Assembly (NCBI RefSeq): GCF_007827275.1
Contig: NZ_VISE01000001.1
Location: 3,968,001-4,032,000 of the forward strand
Length of the DNA stretch: 64,000 bases
DNA from: Gillisia sp. Hel_I_86
GTDB taxonomy: Bacteria > Bacteroidota > Bacteroidia > Flavobacteriales > Flavobacteriaceae
Direction of reading: 5' to 3'
Shown piece after piece: positions 28,601 through 37,577 of this stretch. The stretch's first letter is position 1. Each line of letters starts with the position of its first letter. A program made the translations under genes and the position numbers. The notes under the pieces are model-generated. The model ran no database searches and was not told where the DNA came from. It worked only from the letters and a program-made list of their open reading frames with translations.

Positions 28601-29940
28601 GATTTAGTCTCTGGATTGGTAAAAACAAGATGATTGAGATTTTGCCATGTTTTAAATTCCTGAAAAAGAGGCGATGATTTTGGAATCACACGACGACCTA
28701 CCCTGCGTGATTTAGATTTGCCAGTTTCTTGCTCGATATATTCCTGCTCCCAGCTTTCAAACTGACAAAAACTGATAAGCAACTTTTGGGATTTCAGTTT
28801 GCGCTGGTAGAAGATGATGACATCCCTTATCTCCTCTTTTAATGCTTCAGTAAGTTCACTGTGATATTTGGATTGGGTGCTCCAAATAGTTTCAAATTCG
28901 TCTAAATAATCCTGCCGATAAAAAACCTTATTTTTTAATGATGTATACGGATTTTTGAGCAGTTGTTTATAAAGAAACTGACCTACGGTTTCTCTGTTTA
29001 AATATAGTTGTTTGCTTCGGTCGGAAATGGCACCCAAATAACCACTGGATTTATTGATATTGTTATTGATTTCTTGCAATACGATGGCCAGATGTTCAAG
29101 ATCTAGCTTTTCAGTCAAAGCCTTGACACGCCACTCATAATTCTCTAAGCGTTTTTCTTGGGCAGTTCCTGTTCGTTTTATACCAACAATATCAAAAGGC
29201 TTTTGGCAGATAGCCCAAGTTTGACTTTTATTTTTATCCTGCAGTTCATCGGAAAGTGTAGATGAGAGAATGTTCGGATAGATTTTTTTTTGAGTGTCCC
29301 ATATTTTTTTAAATTCTTCTTTAAGGTCAGAGCGATAGAAATCTGGAATATATTTTCCATCTTTTTTTAATATGGTCAAAACATATTCGCCGGGCGTTAG
29401 ATTTTCATCGTACAACTTTTTTGCAACTGCCATCCCGTCGATAGCTTGTCCATCTTCCTCATTTTGAGCTTTACGACTGCTTTTATAGCCACGCTTTTTA
29501 TTGATAGTGAGAAAAACTTTGGCTAGATCTTCCAGTTCAATTTTTTTTGCTGAGGCGCTTGCCCGTAATGAAAGGGTTTGATGCGTAGTGTTTTTTCCTA
29601 TTTCGGTTAGAGCCGTATCACTATCAATAAAACCATTGAATTTTAAGATTTCAATTAAGTTTTTCCTCCGCATTTTATAGCGTTGTAGATTACGGCGAGC
29701 ACCACGCTTTTGAGTTCGAGAAGCGTTAGGTGTCAAGGATTTTCCTCCAGCAAAGTCCTGAGTAGGGTTTTTCGATTCAGATACTTTCCCAGAAGCATCA
29801 ACCTTGCTGAAATTATCATATTGAATGACACGTACCCCAAGCTTAATGATTGATGAAGTTTCTTGCTCGTTTCCTGCTTCATTTACGAGGGCCCACCCTA
29901 TAGAGTTTGTCCCCAAATCAAGTCCTAAAATTCTTTTCAT
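25699..29940 (-). CDS. cas9: Type II-C Cas9 nuclease
   Basis: A 1413-residue RNA-guided DNA endonuclease, in the size range of the longer Bacteroidota II-C enzymes. RuvC-I is LGLDLGTNSIGWALV (catalytic D8). The Arg-rich bridge helix RTQKRGARRNLQRYKMRRKN follows, RuvC-II is PDEIRIELAREL (E714), and HNH is DIEHIIPKALLFDDSFSNK (H798). RuvC-III is HRHHAMDALAVAF (H968, D971). All catalytic residues are present, so it should cut both strands. The C-terminal wedge/PAM-interacting part (about 1150-1413) gives no PAM by eye. A TATATTTA -7-like box at 29964-29957 probably drives cas9-cas1-cas2. Confidence 0.98.
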   Translation of the reverse strand: MKRILGLDLGTNSIGWALVNEAGNEQETSSIIKLGVRVIQYDNFSKVDASGKVSESKNPTQDFAGGKSLTPNASRTQKRGARRNLQRYKMRRKNLIEILKFNGFIDSDTALTEIGKNTTHQTLSLRASASAKKIELEDLAKVFLTINKKRGYKSSRKAQNEEDGQAIDGMAVAKKLYDENLTPGEYVLTILKKDGKYIPDFYRSDLKEEFKKIWDTQKKIYPNILSSTLSDELQDKNKSQTWAICQKPFDIVGIKRTGTAQEKRLENYEWRVKALTEKLDLEHLAIVLQEINNNINKSSGYLGAISDRSKQLYLNRETVGQFLYKQLLKNPYTSLKNKVFYRQDYLDEFETIWSTQSKYHSELTEALKEEIRDVIIFYQRKLKSQKLLISFCQFESWEQEYIEQETGKSKSRRVGRRVIPKSSPLFQEFKTWQNLNHLVFTNPETKSRIEVKDLDAEIRQKLFEELNLRGDMTYKELLKILSEEMDIGKLSNWKSNFDKIEGNRTNAALFNVFQTISEREGYGIDWKKASAATIKEELKNTFPSIGISKNILDFKPLEDDFEKQAHYQLWHLLYATEEDDKISEEDRLIYGNSSVALKKKLQKKFGFKPEYATLLTNISFSQDYGNVSAKAIRNILPYLEDGDLYSESCARAGYNHSKSLNREDLKNRELKPKLEILKKNSLRNPMVEKILNQMVNVVNQIIDTYGKPDEIRIELARELKKSAKERAEMTKGITDGTRRNDEIRKLLTQKFGIPNPTKNDVIRYRLYQELESRGHKDLFTDTYIAPDKIFSKEIDIEHIIPKALLFDDSFSNKTLAFKKDNLKKANRTAYDFISQDYHLGLEAFVERIEAMHKDGKINRAKRNKLLMPLAKIPDGFIERDLRNSQYIARKAKEMLFEVVEDVVATTGSITDKLRNDWDLINVMKELNLPKYSALGLTEFEERLNKTTQKLKKHEVIKDWTKRNDHRHHAMDALAVAFTTRNHIQHINNLSARKDSTQDNHPLIKNIEANIKERNEKGKSVYKSPMPRFRESAKQHIESILISFKNKNKVVTQNINKTKTGKGQIKSKIQLTPRGQLHKETIYGKSKRPLEKPTKISKRFTLEEARLIINLKEREVVLNHLAQYNNNPQVAFDTKMLKNDSITHNGGLLKEVLCFEEIFTIRKDLNSDNFKNAKHIDKILDNTVKNALNARLKEYGNDYKKAFSDLDTHPIYLNKEKGIVIKRVRITGVSNAQSLHTAKNHLGESIFDENGQEIPVDFVSTGNNHHVAIYQDEDGELDDDVVPFYDAVIRKDQKLSIVKEKNQNGWPLLFSLKQNEMFIFPNENFDPLEIDLLDPSNQNLISPNLFRVQKISKVEYGNSAVRDYVFRHHLETEVNDVKELKDITWKPIKSLGHLDGIVKVRLNHLGNIVQTGEY

Positions 29941-30000
29941 ATTGTATTTTTTAACCTAAATATATGATATCTAAAAATTAATCTTTTACGGAATCCCACA

Positions 30001-30031
30001 TTGCATAGTTCAATTTTAATCCTTAATATTG
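30001..30031 (+). promoter_or_regulatory. tracrRNA promoter
   Basis: TTG at 30001-30003, a 20-nt gap, then TAATATTG (30024-30031), one mismatch from TAnnTTTG. The predicted start falls about 5-8 nt downstream, right at the beginning of the anti-repeat. It is divergent from the cas9 promoter. Confidence 0.5.
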
Positions 30032-30035
30032 TCTT

Positions 30036-30124
30036 ACAATTTTGAAGCAATTCACAATAAGGATTATTCCGTTGTGAAAACATTTAAGCCGCCTCACCTT
30101 CCAATGTGGGGCATTTTTCGTTTT
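30036..30124 (+). ncRNA. tracrRNA
   Basis: The anti-repeat at 30036-30057 ends AAGCAATTCACAA. It is complementary to the first 23 nt of the CRISPR repeat with a single one-base bulge and one G-U pair. A short GGA/TCC nexus-like hairpin (30061-30070) and an AU-rich linker follow. Then GCCTCAC (30091-30097) pairs with GTGGGGC (30106-30112) and is followed by T-runs, an intrinsic terminator. Expected length is 75-90 nt. It is essential for crRNA maturation and Cas9 loading. It lies in the cas9 upstream region, transcribed away from cas9. Confidence 0.9.
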
Positions 30125-30688
30125 TATGTTTCATGAACTCCGCTTTATGAATATATAAAAGACGTGAGCTAAAACATTAAGGCAGCCTTCACGGGTCGCT
30201 TTCTTATTTTTCATGCTTTAGAATCGTTGATTTAATATGTTTTTTTGGAGAATCTCGAAGTAGGGATTGTAAGATTCCAATACATATTTAATTATAAATA
30301 ATTAGAACCACAACTATAATGTTAATTTATCGATAAAAAGCAACCATTATTTAATAAATCAGTTTAAGCGATTTTTAAATAGTGCTCGAAATTTCGAAAA
30401 CAGATCTTACAATATTAATCCTTTTATTGTCCGTTATCATTATTAAAAATTTCAAATCGAGAGTTCAAAATATGGTTATAATTGGCTTGCATCTCTTCAC
30501 TCAAAAAAGAGTTCTCAATTAAATAGAATCCTTTATTAAACACCGGTTCACAATGGGAGTAATTTTCCAAGATATAGTTTTTTTTTAATAAAGTAAATAG
30601 TTCTTATTAGGGGGCTTAAAAAGGTTTTCACCTATTTGGCTTAATTATTTTATAAATTGAAACAAGGTGTTAGTATGGAAGGAAATAT
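30125..30688. other. Mostly empty gap between tracrRNA and the second fic gene
   Basis: 564 nt of AT-rich DNA. Apart from a short coding-like fragment at 30424-30602 I see no gene, RNA or repeat here. Confidence 0.4.
30424..30602 (-). pseudogene. Possible gene fragment, unknown family
   Basis: The minus strand is open for about 58 codons ending in TAA at 30424-30426. It contains YSHCEPVFNKGFYLIENSF and EEMQANYNHILNSRFEIF, which has the amino-acid balance of real protein. There is no ATG near its beginning and a stop lies just upstream. It may be the surviving C-terminus of a gene lost beside the CRISPR locus. Chance openness in AT-rich DNA is not excluded. Confidence 0.3.
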
Positions 30689-31750
30689 TTATTTCAATGC
30701 ATTAAGAACGACTCCATTTACATAATAGTTAGTTCTACCTATTTTAAATTTGGTCAGGTGACCATCTTCTGCCAATTGGTTTAAATAATTAGCTGCAGTG
30801 ATGCGTGAGATATGCAGCTCTTTTTGTAAAAATTCTATTTTCGTGTAAGGTTGCTTAAACAAATGGTTAAGTAGATCTTGACTGTAGAATTTATAATTTT
30901 CCCGTAGGAGCACCTTAAATTCTGCCATTGCCTGTTTTATGTTTTTTACTTTCTCTAATGTATCTTTGGCTGTAACGGCAACAGCGGTGAGCATGAAGCA
31001 AAGATACTCTTCCCACTCCCCTTTATCGCGTACCTGCTGTAGCAGTCTGTAATAATCATTTTTATGTTGAATGATATACTTACTCAAATACAAAATGGGT
31101 GTATCTAACAAGTTATACTGTATGAGATATAATATATTCAAGATTCTGCCTGTACGACCATTCCCATCATAAAATGGGTGAATACTTTCAAATTGAAAAT
31201 GAAATAATGCCATTTTAATAAGATGGTCTACAGACAAACATTCTGGCTTATTTATAAACTCTTCCAGGTTTTGCATTAACGGTACTATCTCTGCATTGCT
31301 TTGTGGTGGCGAATAGACAACAGCATCTGTCTTTTGATTTTTAAGCGTTGTTCCAGGTACTTTTCTAAAGCCAGCATTATTGTTTTCTAGTATTTGCTGA
31401 ATTTGTTTTATGTGATTAATTGATAGAAAATTGTGTTTGACTACGATTTTGTAACCTGTTTTCATTGCTAATATGTAATTCTGCACCTCTTTGGCTTGAC
31501 TAGAGGTAAGCTTGCCGATACCCATACTTGCCTTATAAATTTCGTCATGGGTAGTAACAATGTTTTCTACCTCAGAACTATCTTTAGCCTCTTGTATGGC
31601 CAGTGTATTTATTAAAATATCTTGTCGAGGAATAGATTGTGCAACACCCTTTAATTCAGCCAAAGCCCTATGTGCTTCAGGTAAAAGTTTTAGAACTTTC
31701 AGGGTTTCTAACTCTTTAGGATAGGGCAAATTTTGAAGTTTCCAAGTCAT
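30689..31750 (-). CDS. Class II Fic-domain AMPylase-like protein (second copy)
   Basis: 353 residues with an intact Fic loop HPFYDGNGRTGR (191-202). The N-terminal inhibitory motif is SSEVEN (58-63), the class II (S/T)xxxE(G/N) form. The C-terminal winged helix contains SRITAANYLNQLAEDGHLTKFKIGRTNYYVN. It has the same architecture as the gene at 15229-16302 but clearly diverged sequence, so it is an old paralogue or independent acquisition, not a recent duplication. Four dyad operators lie immediately upstream. Expected activity is AMP transfer to a target protein, held off by the inhibitory helix. No partner gene follows it. Confidence 0.9.
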   Translation of the reverse strand: MTWKLQNLPYPKELETLKVLKLLPEAHRALAELKGVAQSIPRQDILINTLAIQEAKDSSEVENIVTTHDEIYKASMGIGKLTSSQAKEVQNYILAMKTGYKIVVKHNFLSINHIKQIQQILENNNAGFRKVPGTTLKNQKTDAVVYSPPQSNAEIVPLMQNLEEFINKPECLSVDHLIKMALFHFQFESIHPFYDGNGRTGRILNILYLIQYNLLDTPILYLSKYIIQHKNDYYRLLQQVRDKGEWEEYLCFMLTAVAVTAKDTLEKVKNIKQAMAEFKVLLRENYKFYSQDLLNHLFKQPYTKIEFLQKELHISRITAANYLNQLAEDGHLTKFKIGRTNYYVNGVVLNALK

Positions 31751-31779
31751 TCCTTAATTTTTATTCGCTTTTGATAATA

Positions 31780-31927
31780 TGTAAAGATAATTAGATTTTC
31801 TTTACACATCGCCTTTATATGTATAAATAAATGACAAAATTATACACATTTAAATTATATGTAAAGACAATTGCCGAATCCTTTACACATTATTCTTTTG
31901 TGTAAAGGGATTCATAAAAACTTTACA
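31780..31927. promoter_or_regulatory. Four phased TGTAAAG/CTTTACA operators
   Basis: Dyads: TGTAAAG 31780-31786 with CTTTACA 31800-31806; TGTATAA 31820-31826 with TTATACA 31840-31846; TGTAAAG 31860-31866 with CTTTACA 31881-31887; TGTAAAG 31901-31907 with CTTTACA 31921-31927. Gaps are 13, 13, 14 and 13 nt and centres are 40-41 bp apart, close to four helical turns. They cover the fic upstream region and imply cooperative binding, probably by the Fic winged helix. Confidence 0.7.
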
Positions 31928-31975
31928 TATCCTCGAAGAACGTTTGGTTAGATAATCAATACTTAGAACAATGAC

Positions 31976-32275
31976 CAATATAATTTGATGTGTTTTGCTT
32001 CATTTTAAATTCATTAAAAACAATTCAAAAGTTAAATGTTGTTATAGGAGCACTAATTCGGTATCCCATTAGTTTAGATGCTCTTGCAAGACATTTTACC
32101 ATTGAAAATGAAGATTCCTGATCTTTCCCTCCAACTTTACAATTTATCGGAAATTCCGAAATGGAATCAAGAACCTCGGGGCAAGCCCACGAGGTATGCA
32201 TTGGAAACTATTTTTAAAAATTTGAGGCAAGCCTCGGGGAATTAAACCCTCGATGAGGGATTAAAATACAAGATG
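31976..32275. repeat. Flanking direct repeat, copy A
   Basis: The first about 88 nt (starts AATATAATTTGATGTGTTTT) match the segment at 34185-34268 at roughly four bases in five. Further on, ATTAAACCCTCGATGAGGGA matches ATTAAACCCTTAATGAGGGA in copy B. The 555-nt gap 31751-32305 contains this and the fic operators only. Confidence 0.55.
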
Positions 32276-32305
32276 GAAAACTTAAGAAAAATTTATTTTT
32301 AAGGT

Positions 32306-33154
32306 TTATTTCGATTCAAGTGAAAAAAGCTGATCAAAAAATTCCGTATTCTTAACATCTGCCGGCGATAAGTAGTCCTCCTTCACTACCTGCACAAAGC
32401 CCATAAAAGTAAAATAGCGCTCAAAGGTTCTTAGTGAGTAACATCTAAACGAATAGTCATTTTCCTCCATAATTTGCGGAAAGGCTTGAAAATACATTCC
32501 GGCATAAAAATAGGCAGATCTTTTTTTGCTTCCATATTTTTTGAGCAGGAAAAGACTGAAGGCAGGATTTACACGACCTATGGCATCAGAGTCAAACCCA
32601 TCATAGTAAGCCCAATTGAGTTTATGGAACAAAACACTCAGGATTTCTTTCAGTATAAAATTTCCATCATCTGCATGCTTTTCCCCAATTTTGGTTAAGC
32701 TTAATTTTCCATTTCTCTTTTTGATTAAACTTGAAATTTCCAATAAAACACGGGTGATATTAATTTCAATAACTTCACTTTCTTTATATAACTTGCTAAT
32801 ACCTTTTTCAATCGCTTCGTTTTTAAGGTATCCCAGTCCGTAAATTTCTTTGACTAATTTAGTAGGCAAAGCCCCGGTTTTGGTGAGCTTTAATCCTTCG
32901 CCTCCCTTCATTTTATCAATGAGAAAGCGTACTTGCATGAGCAAGGGGCATTTTTTAAGTTGCTTTTCTGAAAGCTTGTTCAATATCAAAGGTCCTTCGC
33001 CCCCGGGAAAAATTTGAAGCTCTCCCATCTGCAAGGGAGTTAAACCGTCAAAATCATCCACACCACTCTCATTATAGGCATTTGCCCTTTTTTGCAACTC
33101 TTTATTCAAGTCTTCCAAATTATCAAAACCTTCCAAGCCATCGAGATTAATCAT
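32306..33154 (-). CDS. Uncharacterised protein with an LTPxQM / LKLTxxGxLP motif set
   Basis: 282 residues. The N-terminus is a charged helix. DDFDGLTPLQMGELQIFP and KCPLLMQVRFLI lead to GLKLTKTGALPTKLVKEIY. This motif order occurs in a widespread family of uncharacterised bacterial proteins that I know only as hypothetical. The C-terminal half is aromatic-rich (FRCYSLRTFERYFTFMGFV). No signal peptide or membrane segment. It follows the 177-residue gene by 23 nt on the same strand, so they form a two-gene unit. Function unknown. Confidence 0.6.
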   Translation of the reverse strand: MINLDGLEGFDNLEDLNKELQKRANAYNESGVDDFDGLTPLQMGELQIFPGGEGPLILNKLSEKQLKKCPLLMQVRFLIDKMKGGEGLKLTKTGALPTKLVKEIYGLGYLKNEAIEKGISKLYKESEVIEINITRVLLEISSLIKKRNGKLSLTKIGEKHADDGNFILKEILSVLFHKLNWAYYDGFDSDAIGRVNPAFSLFLLKKYGSKKRSAYFYAGMYFQAFPQIMEENDYSFRCYSLRTFERYFTFMGFVQVVKEDYLSPADVKNTEFFDQLFSLESK

Positions 33155-33177
33155 GTTTTGCTATTTAATATGTTTTA

Positions 33178-33711
33178 TTATAAATGTTCGTTTTCCGGGT
33201 CACCTTCATTTAATTCATCTAAAAGATCTTCTAATGAAATCCTGTTTTTCTGTTTTTCTTCTTCGGTCATTGTTTCATAGTCCTCCACAGTTTTTTCAAG
33301 ATCATTCAATTCTTTCTGTATCCCTTTCTCTTCAAAACCTACAAAGGTCATTTCGTAAAGGCAATGAGCGAGGATTTCCAATTCTGAAAAATCTTTTAAA
33401 CTTTCTTTACAAATGTCCATTCCTAACCATTTTTTCCAGGACGTAAATTCGATTGCTTGAGAAAATGATTGTTCCTCATTTTGAGGGTGGTTGTATTTCC
33501 CGGAAACATCTACATATTCCTCTTCGTCAAAGGCATCTTTTACAGCCTTTATCACAATCGTCATATCGGTTTCTTCGGAGGCCATCATCAGCAATTTTTC
33601 AAATACCGTCTCGTAGCCCTCGAGGCTTTTTTCTTCATCCGGATATATTTCCAAGAGTATAGCAGAAATGCTTAACCAGGAATTGCATTGCACCAGCTGT
33701 TGTAAGGTCAT
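33178..33711 (-). CDS. DUF6557-like protein
   Basis: 177 residues, very acidic. LSISAILLEIYPDEEKSLEGYE, EEYVDVSGKYNHPQNEEQSF, EFTSWKKWLGM and LEILAHCLYEMTFVGFEEKGI match the pattern I associate with DUF6557 proteins of Bacteroidota. The C-terminus is a long charged helix. Cytosolic, function unknown. It is the first gene of the pair with the 282-residue protein, and both lie between two diverged copies of a direct repeat. Confidence 0.6.
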   Translation of the reverse strand: MTLQQLVQCNSWLSISAILLEIYPDEEKSLEGYETVFEKLLMMASEETDMTIVIKAVKDAFDEEEYVDVSGKYNHPQNEEQSFSQAIEFTSWKKWLGMDICKESLKDFSELEILAHCLYEMTFVGFEEKGIQKELNDLEKTVEDYETMTEEEKQKNRISLEDLLDELNEGDPENEHL

Positions 33712-34184
33712 ATCGATTTACTTTTTCTGAGAAAGGTTTAGGTAAAATTAGGATTTTTCTATTTGAATTACTCAGCATTTCTTAACTGAATATTTTTGAA
33801 TTAAACTGAAAGATCAAACTCCTAAAGTCCAGGTAATTTATAGCCAACATATTATGTCGCTTAATCTCTATTTACTGTAAAAACGTTTTATAAACTCACA
33901 GACGACAGGTGCCCGAGAATGAAATTAAGAGGAGCCAGCTTTGTCTTTATAACCACGATTAGTATATGTATGTCATTCATAAATATCTCCTCAAAACTTT
34001 CTTCAAGGATATTAATATCCTGATCTCCTAATAGCATGAAAAACATTAACTGACCATGAAAAATAGATATTTTTAGCACTTGGTCATGAAAAGCATTGAT
34101 AATTCAAAATAGAAAGATCAGTATTGAGGAAATATGACTGTGAATACCGACCTACACTAATTCAGGAACTATAAATCACTAAAA
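33712..34184. other. Intergenic stretch with one doubtful ORF
   Basis: The minus strand holds an open frame at 33888-34079 that could start at GTG and encode about 63 residues (GDQDINILEESFEEIFMND is its most protein-like part). I do not recognise it and cannot support it as a gene. Nothing else is visible. Confidence 0.25.
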
Positions 34185-34420
34185 ATATAATTTGATGTGT
34201 TTTGCTTCATTTTAAACTGTTAAGGCAATTCAAACGTTAAAATATGTTAAAGCGGGACCAATTCGGTGACCAATAAAAGTAACCTCCCGCATAGACCTTA
34301 TAAACGCTGGAAAGTTAAATCTATGGTCGTTCCCTCCGACTTCGCTCCGGGAGACAAAAACGTCAAACAATTAATTACAAGCAAGTAATAATTAAACCCT
34401 TAATGAGGGATTAAAGTTTA
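34185..34420. repeat. Flanking direct repeat, copy B
   Basis: AATATAATTTGATGTGTTTT opens a block matching 31976-32063. A TCCCTCCGACTTCGCTCCGG phrase and ATTAAACCCTTAATGAGGGA follow in the same order as in copy A. The two copies bracket the DUF6557-like gene pair. Confidence 0.55.
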
Positions 34421-34481
34421 AATATGCGTTGTTAGTTTAATGTCAAATAGTTAAATTAGTACAAACCTAATAATTTAGTAG

Positions 34482-35201
34482 ATGGCACTGCAAGGCACTC
34501 ATATTCCGGATAAGATACTAGAAAGCAGAAACAAAAGGATTTCTGAAGAACATTTATTGAAGGAAGTACAAGAGGTCTTGGAAAGAGAACAGGTACAAGA
34601 AGATCTTATTCTGCAAAAGCTTAAACAAGGAATTGAAGCAGAAACCAATGTCCTACAATTAGAGTTTTTGGAAACTTCAAAAATTTATCATTTGACCGAT
34701 ATCGAAAGAATTTGCATAGATTACAGGTTACGGTTCTTAAACTCTTCCTATTTTAAAGCAGAACTTCCCTACGAAGCGATTTCTAAAATAAAACACCTTG
34801 AAAAAATCCATAGCACCAAGCTGGAGGGTTTTAAAATAATGGCACCGGCAAAACTATTCAAATTAGAAAATGCAGACGACCCCTTGCTTTTTGCACCCAT
34901 TGGAAATCAATATTATTATTTGATCCATTCTTGGGGAAAGGACCTCCACCCTTTTAGAAAATTAATGATGTGGCCTTTTAAGCAAATAGAAAACCTAGTT
35001 GTTTTGTTATTGATAGTTAGTCTTGCTTTTACATCTGTTGTTCCCCCAGGAATGTTTGGCCAGCACCACACAACTGCAGAATTTCTCATTATCTATTTAT
35101 TTATGTTCAAATGGTTGGCAGGTATGACCATATTTTTTGGGTTTAAAAAAGGCAAGAATTTTAGCGAGGCAATTTGGAGAAGTAAGTTTTATAATGCCTA
35201 A
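34482..35201 (+). CDS. Uncharacterised protein with two C-terminal membrane segments
   Basis: 239 residues. A long charged helical N-terminus (EEHLLKEVQEVLEREQVQED) and a mixed middle domain (FKIMAPAKLFKLENADDPLLFAPIGNQYYYLIHSWG) precede two hydrophobic spans (LVVLLLIVSLAFTSVVPPGMF and FLIIYLFMFKWLAGMTIFFGF). Probably anchored in the inner membrane with the bulk in the cytosol. I do not recognise a named family. It is the first clearly chromosomal gene right of the accessory island and begins a rightward cluster of three genes. Confidence 0.65.
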   Translation: MALQGTHIPDKILESRNKRISEEHLLKEVQEVLEREQVQEDLILQKLKQGIEAETNVLQLEFLETSKIYHLTDIERICIDYRLRFLNSSYFKAELPYEAISKIKHLEKIHSTKLEGFKIMAPAKLFKLENADDPLLFAPIGNQYYYLIHSWGKDLHPFRKLMMWPFKQIENLVVLLLIVSLAFTSVVPPGMFGQHHTTAEFLIIYLFMFKWLAGMTIFFGFKKGKNFSEAIWRSKFYNA

Positions 35202-35273
35202 TTGCATAAAAATTGATAAATCTGATATTTTTTAATTTTCTATAACTAACTTAGTTGTTATAAATCCAATAGT

Positions 35274-35522
35274 ATGAGTGAAGATCAAGGTTATGAACAT
35301 GTATATACAGGACCAGAAACAAATGTCCAATATTTACAGGAACTTTTTAATAAAGCGGGATTATCCAATATGGTGAGAAATGATTTTGATTCTGGTCTTA
35401 GAGCTGGTTTTGGTGGGGGTCTACCAGGGCAAGTTCAATTGTTTGTGATCAGTTCACATTTAGCCGAAGGTTTAGAAATTGCCAAATCCACATTCCCAGA
35501 AGAATTCAAAGATGGAAAATAG
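35274..35522 (+). CDS. DUF2007-domain putative signal-transducing protein
   Basis: 82 residues. The DUF2007 core is visible: YTGPETNVQYLQELFNKAGLSNMV, then LFVISSHLAEGLEIAKSTFPE. The family is a small ferredoxin-like fold proposed to bind regulatory ligands; the name rests on annotation, not biochemistry. Its last 11 nt overlap the following membrane gene, indicating coupling. Confidence 0.75.
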   Translation: MSEDQGYEHVYTGPETNVQYLQELFNKAGLSNMVRNDFDSGLRAGFGGGLPGQVQLFVISSHLAEGLEIAKSTFPEEFKDGK

Positions 35523-35703
35523 TATCCCAAAAAATCGAAATATCTGGCACCTGGTATTAGGAATCCTGTTTTTTTTATACGGATGCTATAAATTATATAC
35601 CCTTACCACTACTCAAGAAGAGAATACTTTTGGGTATGTTATTGCTGTTGGCTTTATAGCGTTTGGAATCTACGATCTCTATAAATATTATAAAGGTATC
35701 TGA
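35512..35703 (+). CDS. Small two-span membrane protein
   Basis: 63 residues from the ATG at 35512. Two hydrophobic helices, IWHLVLGILFFLYGCYKLYTL and FGYVIAVGFIAFGIYDLY, are joined by a short acidic loop. I prefer this start over the in-frame ATG at 35479, which would overlap DUF2007 by 44 nt and add a non-hydrophobic tail. Function unknown. Confidence 0.65.
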   Translation: MENSIPKNRNIWHLVLGILFFLYGCYKLYTLTTTQEENTFGYVIAVGFIAFGIYDLYKYYKGI

Positions 35704-35710
35704 ACAAAAT

Positions 35711-35748
35711 AAGAACCTCGAAAAAAGCTATTTTTCGAGGTTCTTATT
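35711..35748. terminator. Bidirectional terminator
   Basis: AAGAACCTCGAAAAA pairs with TTTTTCGAGGTTCTT around a short GCTA loop, flanked by A- and T-runs. It lies between convergent genes (membrane protein and ABC-F) and suits both. Confidence 0.85.
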
Positions 35749-35764
35749 TTTAATGTGTTTAAAA

Positions 35765-37438
<1,674 letters not shown>

Positions 37439-37577
37439 TTATTGTCCACCTGATAAAACATTAACGTTTTAATTAATCCTTTTAACGAGTGGTTAACACG
37501 AGGCAAATATCTCAAAATCTATATTTGTTCATTGCATACTATTTTTTGATTAAAAGGACATAGCAGAATTACCCCGA

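Noticed and set aside
33888-34079. 63-codon minus-strand ORF as a gene
   Set aside because: No homologous pattern recognised, a doubtful start codon and AT-rich composition. Left as part of the gap description.
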